Shown here one piece after another: positions 1-9,040 of a stretch of DNA of 64,000 bases. The stretch is from Bradyrhizobium cosmicum (GTDB lineage: Bacteria > Pseudomonadota > Alphaproteobacteria > Rhizobiales > Xanthobacteraceae): assembly GCF_007290395.2 (NCBI RefSeq), contig NZ_CP041656.2, positions 6,262,001 to 6,326,000 of the forward strand, read 5' to 3'. Each line of letters starts with the position of its first letter. Position 1 is the first letter of the stretch. The translations under genes were made by a program, and so were the position numbers. The notes under the pieces are model-generated. The model had not been told where the DNA came from. It worked only from the letters and a program-made list of their open reading frames with translations, and searched no databases.

Positions 1-734
1 ATGGTCTCGCCGACGAAGATGCCTTCGTTGATCTTGCCGCCCTTGGTCATGCGGAAGATCTTCGGCAACGGCCAGGCCGGCTTGTAGGTCTCAAGCCGCT
101 CCACCGCGCGCGGCGAGAGGATCAGCATGCCGTGCGCGGCTTCGCCGCCGAGTGCCTTCTGCCAGGAGAAGGTGACGACATCGAGCTTGGGCCAGTCGAG
201 CGGCTGCGCGAACGCGGCGGACGTCGCGTCGCAAATGGTCAGGCCTTCGCGGGCTGAGCTGATCCAGTCGGCGTTCGGCACGCGGACGCCGGAGGTGGTG
301 CCGTTCCAGGTGAAGACCACGTCGGACTTCGGATCGACCTTCGACAGATCGGGAATCTCACCGTAAGCAGCGTTGAGCTTGGTGACGTCCTTGAGCTTCA
401 ATTCCTTGACGATGTCGCTGACCCAGCCCTCGCCGAAAGATTCCCACGCGAGCGTGGTGACGGGGCGCGCACCGAGCAGCGACCACAGCGCCATCTCGAC
501 CGCGCCGGTATCCGACGCCGGAACGATGCCGATGCGATAATCGGCGGGCACTTCAAGCACTTCGCGCGTCAGATCGATCGCGAGCTTGAGCTTGGTCTTG
601 CCGACCTTCGCGCGATGCGAACGGCCGAGCGCTGCGTCCTTGAGATTTTGGGCGTTCCATCCGGGGCGCTTGGCGCAGGGGCCGGAGGAAAAATGCGGCA
701 CGTTGGGCCGCGAAGCGGGCTTCGCTACAGTCAT
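1..734 (-). CDS. serC: Phosphoserine aminotransferase (SerC), 3' part cut by window edge
   Basis: PLP-dependent transaminase of serine biosynthesis, converting 3-phosphohydroxypyruvate and glutamate to phosphoserine. The minus-strand reading frame runs from ATG at 732-734, preceded by GGAAGGG, to the window edge, so only about 244 residues are visible. Recognisable SerC features are the start [20 protein letters not shown], a substrate-loop stretch [19 protein letters not shown], a central [16 protein letters not shown], and the PLP-lysine stretch [16 protein letters not shown]. This matches the longer alpha-proteobacterial/archaeal SerC branch. A two-hairpin leader lies just upstream. The C-terminal domain is outside the window. 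Confidence 0.9.
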   Translation of the reverse strand, partial: MTVAKPASRPNVPHFSSGPCAKRPGWNAQNLKDAALGRSHRAKVGKTKLKLAIDLTREVLEVPADYRIGIVPASDTGAVEMALWSLLGARPVTTLAWESFGEGWVSDIVKELKLKDVTKLNAAYGEIPDLSKVDPKSDVVFTWNGTTSGVRVPNADWISSAREGLTICDATSAAFAQPLDWPKLDVVTFSWQKALGGEAAHGMLILSPRAVERLETYKPAWPLPKIFRMTKGGKINEGIFVGET

Positions 735-805
735 ATTCTACCCTTCCAGATAGTAAGCCTCCCGTTGGGGGGAGGTGTCCCGCCGCGGCTGATACGGGAA
801 ACAGG
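735..805 (-). promoter_or_regulatory. Possible serC leader RNA: two hairpins next to the SD
   Basis: On the minus strand, upstream of the serC start, two hairpins follow each other. One has stem TCCCG/CGGGA (778-782 with 795-799). The second has stem CCTCCC/GGGAGG (758-763 with 770-775) and a 6-base loop, and ends about 16 bases before the GGAAGGG ribosome-binding site. A structured serC leader motif has been described in alphaproteobacteria; identity with it is inferred from position only, because the consensus could not be checked. Confidence 0.4.
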
Positions 806-813
806 AAGAGTCG

Positions 814-1020
814 TCAAGGAAGTTCCGGGGCCTCACGCGCGAGTGATGGCTCATCCGGTGCGATATCAGGGGATTCGACCACGGCAAGCGCGTTCAGCAA
901 GTCCGTGGCATCACTGATCAATTGCGCGGCTCGGCGACGGCTGCCGACTTTCAAAATGCATTTGTCATTGGCCTGCACAACGTAGTCGTTGCCGACCTTG
1001 ATCATGGAATAGCTTGTCAT
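814..1020 (-). CDS. Small conserved-looking protein, 68 aa
   Basis: Function not recognised. It encodes 68 residues starting MTSYSMIKVGNDYVVQANDK, with an acidic Pro-rich tail. GGGGA lies upstream of the ATG at 1018-1020, giving a good start. No signal peptide, membrane segment or cysteine pattern is visible. The N-terminal half (KVGNDYVVQ..DKCILKVGSRRRAAQLI) resembles a short beta-beta-alpha unit. It sits between serC and a GNAT gene on the same strand, and its C-terminus ends close to the serC leader. Confidence 0.6.
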   Translation of the reverse strand: MTSYSMIKVGNDYVVQANDKCILKVGSRRRAAQLISDATDLLNALAVVESPDIAPDEPSLAREAPELP

Positions 1021-1179
1021 CGAAATCCCCGAACCGACCGAGCTCGGCTTTCAGACGCTGACGTAGCACCGTTCGTTCCTGGTTCCACGTGAACGACGGC
1101 TGGGTAGTTTACCCACTCTTAATATGAACGAACGCGCGATCCGTTTTCGCTGATCGCGCAACGGCCGCTGGATGCTGCC

Positions 1180-1644
1180 TCAAAAGCGGACAGTCATGCC
1201 GACATGACTCGATGTGAATCCGAGCCGCTTGTAGAAGCGCTGCGCGTCGACGCGGCTCGCATGCGTGAGCAGTTCGACCAGGATGCAGCCGCGCGCTTTT
1301 GCTTCAGTCACCGCCCATTGCACCAATTGCTCGCCGATGCCGCGGCTGCGACAATCGGAAGCAACGCGGACATCTTCGAGCAGGCCGCGGATGCCGCCTT
1401 GCGAGCTGATGCCCGGCAGCACTGCGAGTTGCAGGCAGCCGACTACCCTGCCCTCGCTCTCGGCAACCACGAGCGTGAGATTTGGATCGCGCTCGACCCG
1501 CGCGAATGCCTCGTAATAGGACGCCGGCAGCGGATCCTCCACGCGCTCGCGCGCGCGCCCGAGATGATCGTCGGCGAGCATTGCGATCATCGCAGGGACG
1601 TCCTCGCGCCGCGCGGGACGGATGGAAACGGACTTATCGTTCAT
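1180..1644 (-). CDS. GNAT family N-acetyltransferase, 154 aa
   Basis: Likely transfers an acetyl group from acetyl-CoA to an unknown amine. The single GNAT domain covers the whole protein: SIRPARREDVPAMIAMLADD at the N-terminus, a central beta-strand LTLVVAESEGRVVGCLQLAV, the acetyl-CoA loop SRGIGEQLVQWAV (R/QxxGxG/A-type), and the terminal RVDAQRFYKRLGF motif. The start is the ATG at 1642-1644. It is separated from the GST gene by 29 bases on the same strand, so co-transcription is possible. Substrate cannot be deduced. Confidence 0.85.
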   Translation of the reverse strand: MNDKSVSIRPARREDVPAMIAMLADDHLGRARERVEDPLPASYYEAFARVERDPNLTLVVAESEGRVVGCLQLAVLPGISSQGGIRGLLEDVRVASDCRSRGIGEQLVQWAVTEAKARGCILVELLTHASRVDAQRFYKRLGFTSSHVGMTVRF

Positions 1645-1673
1645 ACGGGAAACTCCAGGCTCGGCGCAGGGAC

Positions 1674-2264
1674 TCAGCGCGCTGGCGGCAGGCCGAGAGA
1701 GGCCTCGGCCTCGCCGATCCAGCGGCGAACGGCCGGATAACGGCCGAGATCGAAGCCGCCTTCATGCGCGAGGCGCGTATAAGCGAGCAGCGAGACGTCG
1801 GCGAGCGAAACCTCTTCGCCGGCGAAGAAGCGGTTTGCGGCCAAGTGCCGCTCCATCCGGTCGAGCGCCGCATAGCCGCGCTTGACCTTCTCGGGATCGA
1901 GCTCGGATGCATCCTTGCCGAGATAAACCAGCTGGAAGCGGCACACCGCGATGTAGGGCTCGTGGCTGTACTGCTCCCAGAACAGCCATTCGTCCATCTT
2001 GGCCGCAGCGAAGGCATCGCGCGGGATCAGCGCGCTGTCGCGGGCGAGATAGCGGATGATGGCATTGGACTGCGCCAGCGTGCGGCCGTCGTCGAATGCG
2101 ACCGTCGGCACCTGGCCGGCGCCGTTCATCTTCAGGAATTGCGGCGTGCGCGTCTCGCCCTTGCGGGTGTCGATCTCGATCCACTGGTAAGGCAGCGCGA
2201 GCTTGTCGCAGACCCACTTCACCTTGAGACAATTGCCGGAATTGCTATCGCCGTAGATCTGCAT
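1674..2264 (-). CDS. Glutathione S-transferase family protein, 196 aa
   Basis: Predicted cytosolic GST. The N-terminal thioredoxin-like domain starts MQIYGDSNSGNCLKVKW and carries the GAGQVPTVAFDDGRTLAQSNAI segment, with the cis-Pro and the SNAI glutathione-binding turn. The C-terminal helical domain includes the N-capping-type stretch FFAGEEVSLADVSLLAYTR. The ATG at 2262-2264 is chosen because the fold begins there; an in-frame start 18 codons upstream would add non-homologous residues. It is one of three GST genes in this window. The electrophilic substrate is unknown. Confidence 0.88.
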   Translation of the reverse strand: MQIYGDSNSGNCLKVKWVCDKLALPYQWIEIDTRKGETRTPQFLKMNGAGQVPTVAFDDGRTLAQSNAIIRYLARDSALIPRDAFAAAKMDEWLFWEQYSHEPYIAVCRFQLVYLGKDASELDPEKVKRGYAALDRMERHLAANRFFAGEEVSLADVSLLAYTRLAHEGGFDLGRYPAVRRWIGEAEASLGLPPAR

Positions 2265-2333
2265 CGCTGCCGCCCCATTTACGGGCGACAGAGCATCAGG
2301 CCGGAAGGAACCTGTCAACAGGCAGCGGGCGGC

Positions 2334-3194
2334 TCAGAACTTGTAGCCGGCGCCCAATCGGAAGTTGTTCAGGTTGACGGAGATATCCTTGGCGTTCGAG
2401 AACCCGACGTGCTCCCACTCGCCGCGAAGGATCACACAGTCGAGCAACGCGTATTCGATTCCGATTCCCCCCGTCCATCCGTAGATGAAGCTGTTCGCGC
2501 GCCGCTCGGACTGCGTCATCGTGCCGGTGCCGGCAACCGTGGTAGACGTCGCGCCACTGTTGGGATCCGTGAAGATGTCGTTTTTCACGTACGACACGGT
2601 CGCAAACCTCGACACCTCGGCGCGCCCGATCGCAAGGCCGCCAAACGCGTAAGGCATGAAGTCCCCACCGGCCCATCCGATCCGACCTCGGAAAGTCGCA
2701 TAGTCCTTGAGCTGCAACGAGGCACCGCCGCCGAGCGTCGTATCGTAAATATAGGCGTGATTCGTCGGGGCTGTTTCCCCGGGGATCAATCTCGCCATGG
2801 AATCGCTTGCACTGCTCGCGAGATTGTTCATGTAGCTGTAGTTGGCCTCAACGCCCATCACGGCATCATAGAGCTGCCAGTTGCGGCCCACATAGGCGCC
2901 GAACCCGGTCGCCTGGACGTGATTTTTCGGCAGCAGCGACCAGCCGCCGACCGGCGCCTGAAGGATGCTGTCGCGAAGCATGAAATCGGTCATCGATTTC
3001 GGGGCGTGGCTGAAATCGATTTCCGACGTGGCAAAGCCGAACTGGCCGCCGACATAGAAGCCGTCCCAATTATGGGATGACTTCGACAGACCGTCGGTGA
3101 AGCTGCCGCGCAGGATGGGCAGATCGGAAAGGTCGGCCGCGTGTGCGGCAGACACCGTCCCAAACATCACCGCAGCCAATAAAAGCCTACGCAT
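2334..3194 (-). CDS. Outer-membrane beta-barrel protein (Omp25/RopB-like), 286 aa
   Basis: Predicted outer-membrane protein. It has an N-terminal signal peptide (MRRLLLAAVMFGTVSAAHA, cleavage before ADLSDL), then WDGFYVGGQFGFATSEIDFS, the typical first strand of the Omp25/RopB family, alternating beta-strands, and a C-terminal NNFRLGAGYKF ending in the terminal Phe used by the BAM machinery. The start at 3192-3194 is preferred because it opens the signal peptide; an upstream ATG ten codons earlier is possible. It lies downstream of a second barrel gene but is separated from it by a strong terminator, so it probably has its own promoter. Exact cargo, if any, is unknown. Confidence 0.85.
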   Translation of the reverse strand: MRRLLLAAVMFGTVSAAHAADLSDLPILRGSFTDGLSKSSHNWDGFYVGGQFGFATSEIDFSHAPKSMTDFMLRDSILQAPVGGWSLLPKNHVQATGFGAYVGRNWQLYDAVMGVEANYSYMNNLASSASDSMARLIPGETAPTNHAYIYDTTLGGGASLQLKDYATFRGRIGWAGGDFMPYAFGGLAIGRAEVSRFATVSYVKNDIFTDPNSGATSTTVAGTGTMTQSERRANSFIYGWTGGIGIEYALLDCVILRGEWEHVGFSNAKDISVNLNNFRLGAGYKF

Positions 3195-3301
3195 CGCAAC
3201 GCTCCATCGAACTCGAACTTTCACTCGTGATCATGGCTCGTTAACCTTAACCAATGGTTGCGCCGGACGCTTTCGTCGCCGTCGCGCCATGAAAAATACG
3301 C

Positions 3302-3335
3302 AAAGCAAAACGGCGCGGGATGATCCCGCGCCGTT
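3302..3335 (-). terminator. Intrinsic terminator after the 3363-4193 porin gene
   Basis: An 11-bp perfect stem (AACGGCGCGGG at 3309-3319 with its complement at 3325-3335) and a 5-base loop. Read on the minus strand it is followed by TTTTGCTTTG. It starts 28 bases past the stop of the upstream porin. Confidence 0.8.
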
Positions 3336-3362
3336 AAGAAATCTTAAGCGATCAGTTGACGA

Positions 3363-4193
3363 TCAGCCCTTGGTGACGAGCGGCGGCATATAGGCCGGCT
3401 GCGGGCTGTTGAGCTCCCAGCGCACGCCAAGCTTCACGTCGTGCGAGGTGATGTCCTTGATCTTGATCGAGGTCGGGCCGGAGGCGCTGTTGTCGAACAG
3501 GCGGTAGTTGCCTGGCGCGCCATCGCCGAGGTTCATGTAGCTGTAGGCCAGTTCGACGGTGAACCCGGGATTGACCTTGTAGGCAAGACCGGCGTGGGCG
3601 GCCCAGGCGAGGTTCCACTTTCCGTTGTCGGCGAAGTAGGCGACGCTGTTGTTGAGCCCCGGGCTGTACGACACGCCGTCGTCGCGGAAGCCGCTGATCT
3701 TGTTGTAGGAGCCGCCGACACCGGCGCCGATGAACGGGGTGATGCACCACCAGGTGCCGAGGTCGACATACGCGTTGGCCATCACGACCCACTCGGACTT
3801 GCTGCCGGTGTAGTTGTTGACGCCGACGAAGCCGGGTCCAAAGACGTTGTCGCTGCCGTGCAGATTGGCTTTGCCACGGTACTGGCCGATCACGTCCGCG
3901 CGGAACCAGTTGTTGAAGCGATAGCCGACGCCGAGATCGAACAGCGACGCTGAGTCGAAACCGAGGCCTTCCGTCGACTTCGAATAACCAGCCGGCAAAG
4001 CGCTGTCGATGCTCTTGGCGCGCTGGTTGGTCATGCCGACATCGCCGCGGAGATACCAGCCGCCGAAATCGGCGGGCGGAGCCGCCGGCGCGTACATCGG
4101 AGGGGGCGCCGCGATCGGCATATCGGCGGCAAACGCCATCGACGAGATCAGGGTTGCCGCACCCGCGGCAAGGAGAGACTTAACGCTACGCAT
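3363..4193 (-). CDS. Outer-membrane beta-barrel protein, 276 aa
   Basis: Predicted outer-membrane barrel related to the Omp25/heat-resistant-agglutinin-like group. It has a signal peptide (MRSVKSLLAAGAATLISS..AFA), a Pro/Ala-rich linker after cleavage, then GGWYLRGDVGMTNQ, LGVGYRFNNWFRADV and SEWVVMANAYVDLGTW, amphipathic strands rich in Gly and aromatics. The C-terminus PQPAYMPPLVTKG lacks the terminal Phe, so the final barrel strand probably ends at VKLGVRWEL with a short extension. The ATG at 4191-4193 follows AAGGA. It is monocistronic, between a terminator downstream and an AT-rich promoter region upstream. Confidence 0.82.
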   Translation of the reverse strand: MRSVKSLLAAGAATLISSMAFAADMPIAAPPPMYAPAAPPADFGGWYLRGDVGMTNQRAKSIDSALPAGYSKSTEGLGFDSASLFDLGVGYRFNNWFRADVIGQYRGKANLHGSDNVFGPGFVGVNNYTGSKSEWVVMANAYVDLGTWWCITPFIGAGVGGSYNKISGFRDDGVSYSPGLNNSVAYFADNGKWNLAWAAHAGLAYKVNPGFTVELAYSYMNLGDGAPGNYRLFDNSASGPTSIKIKDITSHDVKLGVRWELNSPQPAYMPPLVTKG

Positions 4194-4277
4194 TGGCTTC
4201 GTCCTTATGGCCGGTGAGGCAAAATGCAGATGCCTCACGTTCTGGAAACTCACAGGAGGGACGATCGCACCAAATGT

Positions 4278-4292
4278 TTAAGCGCCACTTAA
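4278..4292. promoter_or_regulatory. Inverted repeat TTAAG-N5-CTTAA upstream of porin gene
   Basis: A perfect 5-bp palindromic pair with 5-base spacer, 85 bases before the porin start, inside an unusually AT-rich stretch (about 4265-4320). Its position fits a promoter-proximal operator. No known regulator is recognised. Confidence 0.3.
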
Positions 4293-4351
4293 CCCTAATT
4301 TTTAAGGTTGATTTTTTCTCTACGCTCGCGCGCGTGGGGCGCGAGCGTTGC

Positions 4352-4380
4352 AAAATTGCGGCGGCGAGGCGCCGCAATTG
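4352..4380 (-). terminator. Probable terminator of the MFS gene
   Basis: A 10-bp perfect stem AATTGCGGCG/CGCCGCAATT (4354-4363 with 4370-4379) and 6-base loop, 41 bases past the MFS stop. On the minus strand the stem runs into AATTTTGC. A second, weaker GC hairpin follows at 4324-4344. Confidence 0.6.
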
Positions 4381-4420
4381 CTAACGATTGATGAAGCCGC
4401 AATGCGGCGAAGAAGATTTG

Positions 4421-5668
4421 TTAACGTGTGTGCCGCGGCAGTCTGGGCAGGAACACCGCAAGCAGGCCGATCGCCGGCAGATAGGCGCAGACCTGATAGA
4501 CGAACTCGATCGAGGTGTGGTCGGCAAGCTTGCCGAGCACGGCGGCGCCCAGTCCCCCGATGCCGAAGGCGACGCCGAAGAACACACCGGAGATCATGCC
4601 GAAGCGGTGCGGCACCAGTTCCTGCGCGAACACGATGATCGACGATGTCGTCGAGGAAATGATGATGCCGATGATCACGCTCAGCACCGCGCTCGAATAA
4701 AGCCCGGCATAGGGCAGCGCCAGCGTGAACGGCAGCGCGCCCAGGATCGAGATCCAGATCACGATCTTGCGGCCGAAGCGATCGCCCAAGGGACCGCCGA
4801 AGAACGCTCCGACCGCGTTCGCCGCGAGGAAGATGAAGAGATAGATCTGGGCGGTCTGTGTCGACACGCCGAAACGGTCGATCAAATAGAAGATGTAGTA
4901 GCTCGACAGGCTGGAGACGTAGAGCTGCTTCGAGAACAGCAGCGCCACCAGCACGAGCAGCGCGACCCCGACGCGGCGCGAGCTCGGCGCGTCGGGGTGG
5001 ACCTGAACCGCGGCCGTCTTCTTCGCCTTGATCTGCGGCTCATACCAGCGGCCGATGCGCCAGAGGATAACGATGGCGAGGAACGCGATCGAGGAGAACC
5101 ATGCGATGCTGCCCTGCCCGAACGGCACCACGATCAGCGCGGCCAGCACCGGTCCCATCGAGGTGCCGAAACTGCCGCCGAGCTGAAACACCGATTGCGC
5201 GAAGCCGTAGCGGCCACCGGACGCAAGCCGCGCGATGCGCGCGGACTCCGGATGAAACACCGCCGAGCCGAGACCAACCAGCGCGGCAGCCACGAGGATG
5301 ACGAGATACTGATGCGCGGCGCTGAGCAGCAGCAGGCCGAAGAAGGTCGAGGCCATGCCGATCGCCAGCGAGTAAGGCTGCGCCTTCTTGTCGGTGTAGT
5401 GCCCGACCACGGGCTGGAGCAGCGAAGCCGTGAACTGGAACGCCAGCGTGATCATGCCGATCTGCGCGAAGTCGAGCGCGTAGGTGTCTTTCAGGATCGG
5501 ATACACCGAAGCGATCAGCGACTGCATGGTGTCGTTGAGGAAGTGCGAGAAGCTGATGCCGGCGAGGACGACATAGGCCGGCCCCGCCGCCTTGGCGACG
5601 GGCGCGACGTCGCTGACGACAACGGGTTCGGTCAGCGTTTCCTCGGAGACGACGACGGACTTGTTCAC
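4421..5668 (-). CDS. MFS transporter, fosmidomycin-resistance (Fsr) type, 415 aa
   Basis: Inner-membrane major facilitator, probably a drug/proton antiporter. After a 30-residue hydrophilic N-terminus come about twelve hydrophobic segments. The opening helix GISFSHFLNDTMQSLIASVYP and the following GHYTDKKAQPYSLAIGMAS (the loop 2-3 MFS signature region), plus LGSAVFHPESARIARLASGGRYGFAQSVFQLGG, are characteristic of Fsr-like exporters. The C-terminal half has GGPLGDRFGRK, the repeated MFS signature. Length is normal for the family. It is transcribed alone. The natural substrate is not evident; resistance to fosmidomycin is a family-level inference. Confidence 0.88.
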   Translation of the reverse strand: MNKSVVVSEETLTEPVVVSDVAPVAKAAGPAYVVLAGISFSHFLNDTMQSLIASVYPILKDTYALDFAQIGMITLAFQFTASLLQPVVGHYTDKKAQPYSLAIGMASTFFGLLLLSAAHQYLVILVAAALVGLGSAVFHPESARIARLASGGRYGFAQSVFQLGGSFGTSMGPVLAALIVVPFGQGSIAWFSSIAFLAIVILWRIGRWYEPQIKAKKTAAVQVHPDAPSSRRVGVALLVLVALLFSKQLYVSSLSSYYIFYLIDRFGVSTQTAQIYLFIFLAANAVGAFFGGPLGDRFGRKIVIWISILGALPFTLALPYAGLYSSAVLSVIIGIIISSTTSSIIVFAQELVPHRFGMISGVFFGVAFGIGGLGAAVLGKLADHTSIEFVYQVCAYLPAIGLLAVFLPRLPRHTR

Positions 5669-5791
5669 TGGAGCATCCCGGCAGGCGCGGCGAACGGTCG
5701 CGACCTGCTGGGTACAATGATAGCGGCGGCCGAACCACCGCCAATCGTCGATGGCTGGAATGCGCGTATCTTCGGCCGCTCAGGATCGCTT

Positions 5792-5955
5792 CACCCTCCC
5801 CTGGAGGGGGAGGGTCGGCTCACATTGAGCGCAGCGAAATGTGGGACGGGGTGGGATGACGGTCTCTCCACCTCGTACAGTGCCCGTGGGGAGAGATCAC
5901 CCCACCCCGCTCGCGCTTCGCGCGATCGACCCTCCCCCTCCAGGGGAGGGTAAGA
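5792..5955. repeat. Long palindromic intergenic repeat (CCCTCCCC/GGGGAGGG class)
   Basis: The ends are inverted copies (CACCCTCCCCTGGAGGGG and CCCTCCAGGGGAGGG), with internal inverted parts such as GGGGTGGGATGACGGTCTC and GAGAGATCACCCCACCCC. The element could fold into one long cruciform. It fills the glmM-MFS gap and is closely similar to the element at 46209-46375. Confidence 0.85.
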
Positions 5956-5960
5956 GAGGC

Positions 5961-7304
5961 TCACGCAGCCGCCTGTCCGAGCGCGGAGACGATGGTGTCG
6001 ACGACGTCTTCGACGAGGATACGGTCCTCGCCCTCGCCCATGACGCGGATCACGGGCTCGGTGCCCGAGGAGCGGATCAGCAGGCGACCGTGGCCGTTGA
6101 GGCGCTTCTCGCCGTCCGAGATCGCCGACTTGACGTCGGAATCATCGAGCGGCTTGCCGCCCTTGTGGCGGACGTTCTTGAGGATCTGCGGCAGCGGATC
6201 GAAACGGTGGCAGACTTCCGACACCGGGCGGCGCAGCTTCTGCACCACGGCCAACACCTGCAAGGCGGCCACGAAGCCGTCGCCGGTGGTGGCGTAGTCG
6301 GACAGGATGATGTGGCCGGACTGCTCGCCGCCGAGATTGTAGCCGCCGTTCAGCATCTGCTCGAGCACGTAGCGGTCGCCGACCGGCGTCCGCACGAGAT
6401 CGAGCCCGTGGCCCTTCAGGAAACGTTCGAGCCCGAGATTGGACATCACGGTGGCGACGATGCCGGGACGCGAGAGGCGTCCGTCCTCTTTCCAGCTCTG
6501 CGCGATCACCGCGAGCAGCTGGTCGCCGTCGACGACATGCCCGCGCTCATCGACCAGGATGACCCGATCGGCGTCGCCGTCCAGCGCAATGCCGATGTCG
6601 GCGCGCATCTCGCGCACCTTCCGCGACAGCGCTTCCGGCGAGGTCGAGCCGCAATCCTTGTTGATGTTGAAGCCGTCGGGCTCGACGCCGATCGGCACCA
6701 CGTCGGCGCCCAATTCCCACAGCGCTTCCGGCACCACCTTGTAGGCGGCGCCATTGGCGCAATCGATCACGACGCGCAGGCCGTCGAGCGACAGATCGCG
6801 CGGCAGCGTGCGCTTGGCGAATTCGATGTAGCGGTCGTGCACGCCGTCGATACGGCGGGCGCGGCCGAGGCTCGCACTTTGGGCCAGCCGCTTCTCGATC
6901 GGCTCGTCGAGCAGCAGCTCGATCTGCTTCTCGACGTCGTCGGACAGCTTGAAGCCCTGCGGGCCGAACAGCTTGATGCCGTTGTCCTCGAACAGATTGT
7001 GCGAGGCCGAGATCATCACGCCGAGATCGGCGCGCATCGACTTGGTCAGCATCGCGACGGCCGGCGTCGGCATCGGGCCGACCAGCAGCACGTCCATGCC
7101 GACCGAGGTGAAGCCCGCGACCATGGCGTATTCGATCATGTAGCCGGATAGGCGGGTATCCTTGCCGATCACGACCCGGTGGCGGTGGTCACCGCGCTGA
7201 AACGCAAGGCCTGCGGCCTGGCCGACCTTGAGCGCGAGCTCCGGCGTGATCAGTCCGTTGGCGCGGCCCCGAATCCCGTCCGTCCCGAAATATTTGCGGC
7301 TCAT
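5961..7304 (-). CDS. glmM: Phosphoglucosamine mutase GlmM, 447 aa
   Basis: Interconverts glucosamine-6-phosphate and glucosamine-1-phosphate, supplying UDP-GlcNAc for peptidoglycan and LPS. The N-terminus [16 protein letters not shown] is diagnostic. The phosphoserine loop [15 protein letters not shown] places the catalytic Ser near residue 101; the metal loop DGDADR and the C-terminal phosphate-binding [15 protein letters not shown] are all present. Length is typical. The start at 7302-7304 is preceded by GGGGGA; upstream in-frame ATGs would add a non-homologous extension. The stop lies immediately beside a palindromic repeat, which may form the 3' end of the mRNA. Confidence 0.97.
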   Translation of the reverse strand: MSRKYFGTDGIRGRANGLITPELALKVGQAAGLAFQRGDHRHRVVIGKDTRLSGYMIEYAMVAGFTSVGMDVLLVGPMPTPAVAMLTKSMRADLGVMISASHNLFEDNGIKLFGPQGFKLSDDVEKQIELLLDEPIEKRLAQSASLGRARRIDGVHDRYIEFAKRTLPRDLSLDGLRVVIDCANGAAYKVVPEALWELGADVVPIGVEPDGFNINKDCGSTSPEALSRKVREMRADIGIALDGDADRVILVDERGHVVDGDQLLAVIAQSWKEDGRLSRPGIVATVMSNLGLERFLKGHGLDLVRTPVGDRYVLEQMLNGGYNLGGEQSGHIILSDYATTGDGFVAALQVLAVVQKLRRPVSEVCHRFDPLPQILKNVRHKGGKPLDDSDVKSAISDGEKRLNGHGRLLIRSSGTEPVIRVMGEGEDRILVEDVVDTIVSALGQAAA

Positions 7305-7525
7305 ATCGTCCCCCACGCAACAACCAGGAATCCCCGCGACAACCTCCGGGTGCCATAATGGGCCCCGCATCCCTGATTTGCTGGGGTCTTATAATGCCTG
7401 CGAGACTAAATTGGCTTCAAAAAATATGATGAATCATTACGGAACCCGGGGAAAAGGCACCCCGGTAACGTATTGTTAACGTTATATTTCCGGCCCATGC
7501 GCCCACTTCGCGCGGAACCCTGCCC

Positions 7526-7705
<180 letters not shown>

Positions 7706-7792
7706 TCAAACGATTTGGCTGTGCATCCAACCATGCTAGATGACCCCTCGATCTTCCGATGCAAGATGCAAGACGGGCCGGGGAAAACATCC

Positions 7793-8929
7793 ATGAAGCA
7801 CATCACCTGTATCGACGACCTTCGCACCCTGCATCAGCGTCGCGTGCCGAAGGCGTTCTTCGACTATTGCGACCGCGGCTCCTACGCCGAGGAAACGCTG
7901 CGCGCCAATCGCGACGACATGCAGCACATCAAGTTCCGCCAGCGCATTCTGGTCGACGTCTCCAAGCGCGACACCTCGACCACGATCCTCGGCGAGCCCT
8001 CGACCATGCCGCTGATGCTGGCGCCCGTGGGCCTGCTCGGCATGCAGCATGGCGACGGCGAGATCCACGCCTGCCGCGCCGCGCAGGCCGCCGGCATCCC
8101 GTTCACGCAGTCGACGATGTCGATCTGCTCGATCGAGGACATCGCCGCAAATGTCGAGAAGCCGTTCTGGTTCCAGCTCTACGTGATGAAGGACCGCGGC
8201 TTCATCAAGGCGCTGATCGAGCGCGCGATCGCGGCGAAATGCTCGGCGCTGGTGCTGACCGTCGACCTGCAGGTGATCGGCCAGCGCCACCAGGACATCA
8301 AGAACGGCATGACGGTGCCGCCGGAATGGTCGCTGTCGAAGCTGATCGATTTCGCCACCAAGCCGGCCTGGGTGTCGGGCGTGCTGCAGGGCAAGCGCCG
8401 CACCTTCGGCAATCTTGCCGGTCATTTGAAGGTCAGCGACGACATCACCTCGCTGTCGACCTGGATCAACTCGCAGTTCGACACCTCGCTGAACTGGAAG
8501 GACATCGACTGGATCCGCTCGATCTGGCCGGGCAAGCTGGTCCTGAAGGGCATTCTCGACGTCGAGGATGCCGAGCTCGCCGCGAAGACCGGTGCCCAGG
8601 CGATCGTGGTTTCCAACCATGGCGGCCGGCAACTCGACGGCGCGCCGTCATCGATCGAGGTGCTGCCCGAGATCGTCGACGCCGTCGGTGACAAGGTGGA
8701 GATCATGTTCGACGGCGGCATCCGCTCCGGCCAGGACGTGACGCGGGCGCTCGCGCTCGGCGCGAAGTCCTGCATGATCGGCCGCGCCTACGCCTATGGC
8801 CTCGGTGCCGGCGGCCAGGCCGGCGTCGCCAAGGCGATCGAGATCATCCAGAAGGAATTGCTCACGACCATGGGCCTGTGCGGCGTCAACCGGATCGACG
8901 AGATCGACGAGCACATCATTGCGGCGTGA
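7793..8929 (+). CDS. lldD: FMN-dependent L-lactate/2-hydroxyacid dehydrogenase, 378 aa
   Basis: A TIM-barrel flavoprotein oxidising an L-2-hydroxyacid (probably lactate) to the 2-oxoacid. The N-terminus has the family hallmark LRTLHQRRVPKAFFDYCDRGSYAEET. Conserved parts follow: MLAPVGLLGMQH, PFTQSTMSICSIEDI, WFQLYVMKDR, VLTVDLQVIGQR, LVLKGILDVEDAE with the FMN-site lysine, and the catalytic IVVSNHGGRQLDGAPSS, with the His-Gly-Gly-Arg. GGIRSGQDV and GRAYAYGLGA bind FMN phosphate. The ATG at 7793 matches the family start; longer upstream frames overlap the divergent small gene. The LldD name is the best-fit subfamily; other 2-hydroxyacids are possible. Confidence 0.9.
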   Translation: MKHITCIDDLRTLHQRRVPKAFFDYCDRGSYAEETLRANRDDMQHIKFRQRILVDVSKRDTSTTILGEPSTMPLMLAPVGLLGMQHGDGEIHACRAAQAAGIPFTQSTMSICSIEDIAANVEKPFWFQLYVMKDRGFIKALIERAIAAKCSALVLTVDLQVIGQRHQDIKNGMTVPPEWSLSKLIDFATKPAWVSGVLQGKRRTFGNLAGHLKVSDDITSLSTWINSQFDTSLNWKDIDWIRSIWPGKLVLKGILDVEDAELAAKTGAQAIVVSNHGGRQLDGAPSSIEVLPEIVDAVGDKVEIMFDGGIRSGQDVTRALALGAKSCMIGRAYAYGLGAGGQAGVAKAIEIIQKELLTTMGLCGVNRIDEIDEHIIAA

Positions 8930-8932
8930 GGC

Positions 8933-8959
8933 ATTGAGGCGCGAAAAGCGCGCCTCAAT
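8933..8959 (+). terminator. Stem-loop after lldD, possible terminator
   Basis: An 11-bp perfect stem ATTGAGGCGCG/CGCGCCTCAAT around loop AAAAG, starting 4 bases after the stop. No T-tract follows, so it may act as a Rho-dependent or 3'-protecting structure rather than a classical terminator. Confidence 0.5.
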
Positions 8960-8967
8960 CATAGGTG

Positions 8968-9013
8968 TCGTCCCGGACAAGCATAGCGAAGCGGAGCGCT
9001 GATCCGGAACGAC
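8968..9013. repeat. Degenerate palindromic repeat, TCCCGGACAAGC class
   Basis: GTCGTCCCGGACAAGC is followed by GCGAAGCGGAGCGC and then GATCCGGAACGAC, an imperfect inverted arrangement. It resembles the element at 18860-18944. Confidence 0.45.
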
Positions 9014-9040
9014 AGCGAGGATGTGAGGGCAGTATCTGCC

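Noticed and set aside
4388..5953. Long plus-strand frame opposite the MFS gene
   Set aside because: Highly charged, low-complexity translation typical of antisense frames. The minus strand encodes a clear transporter.
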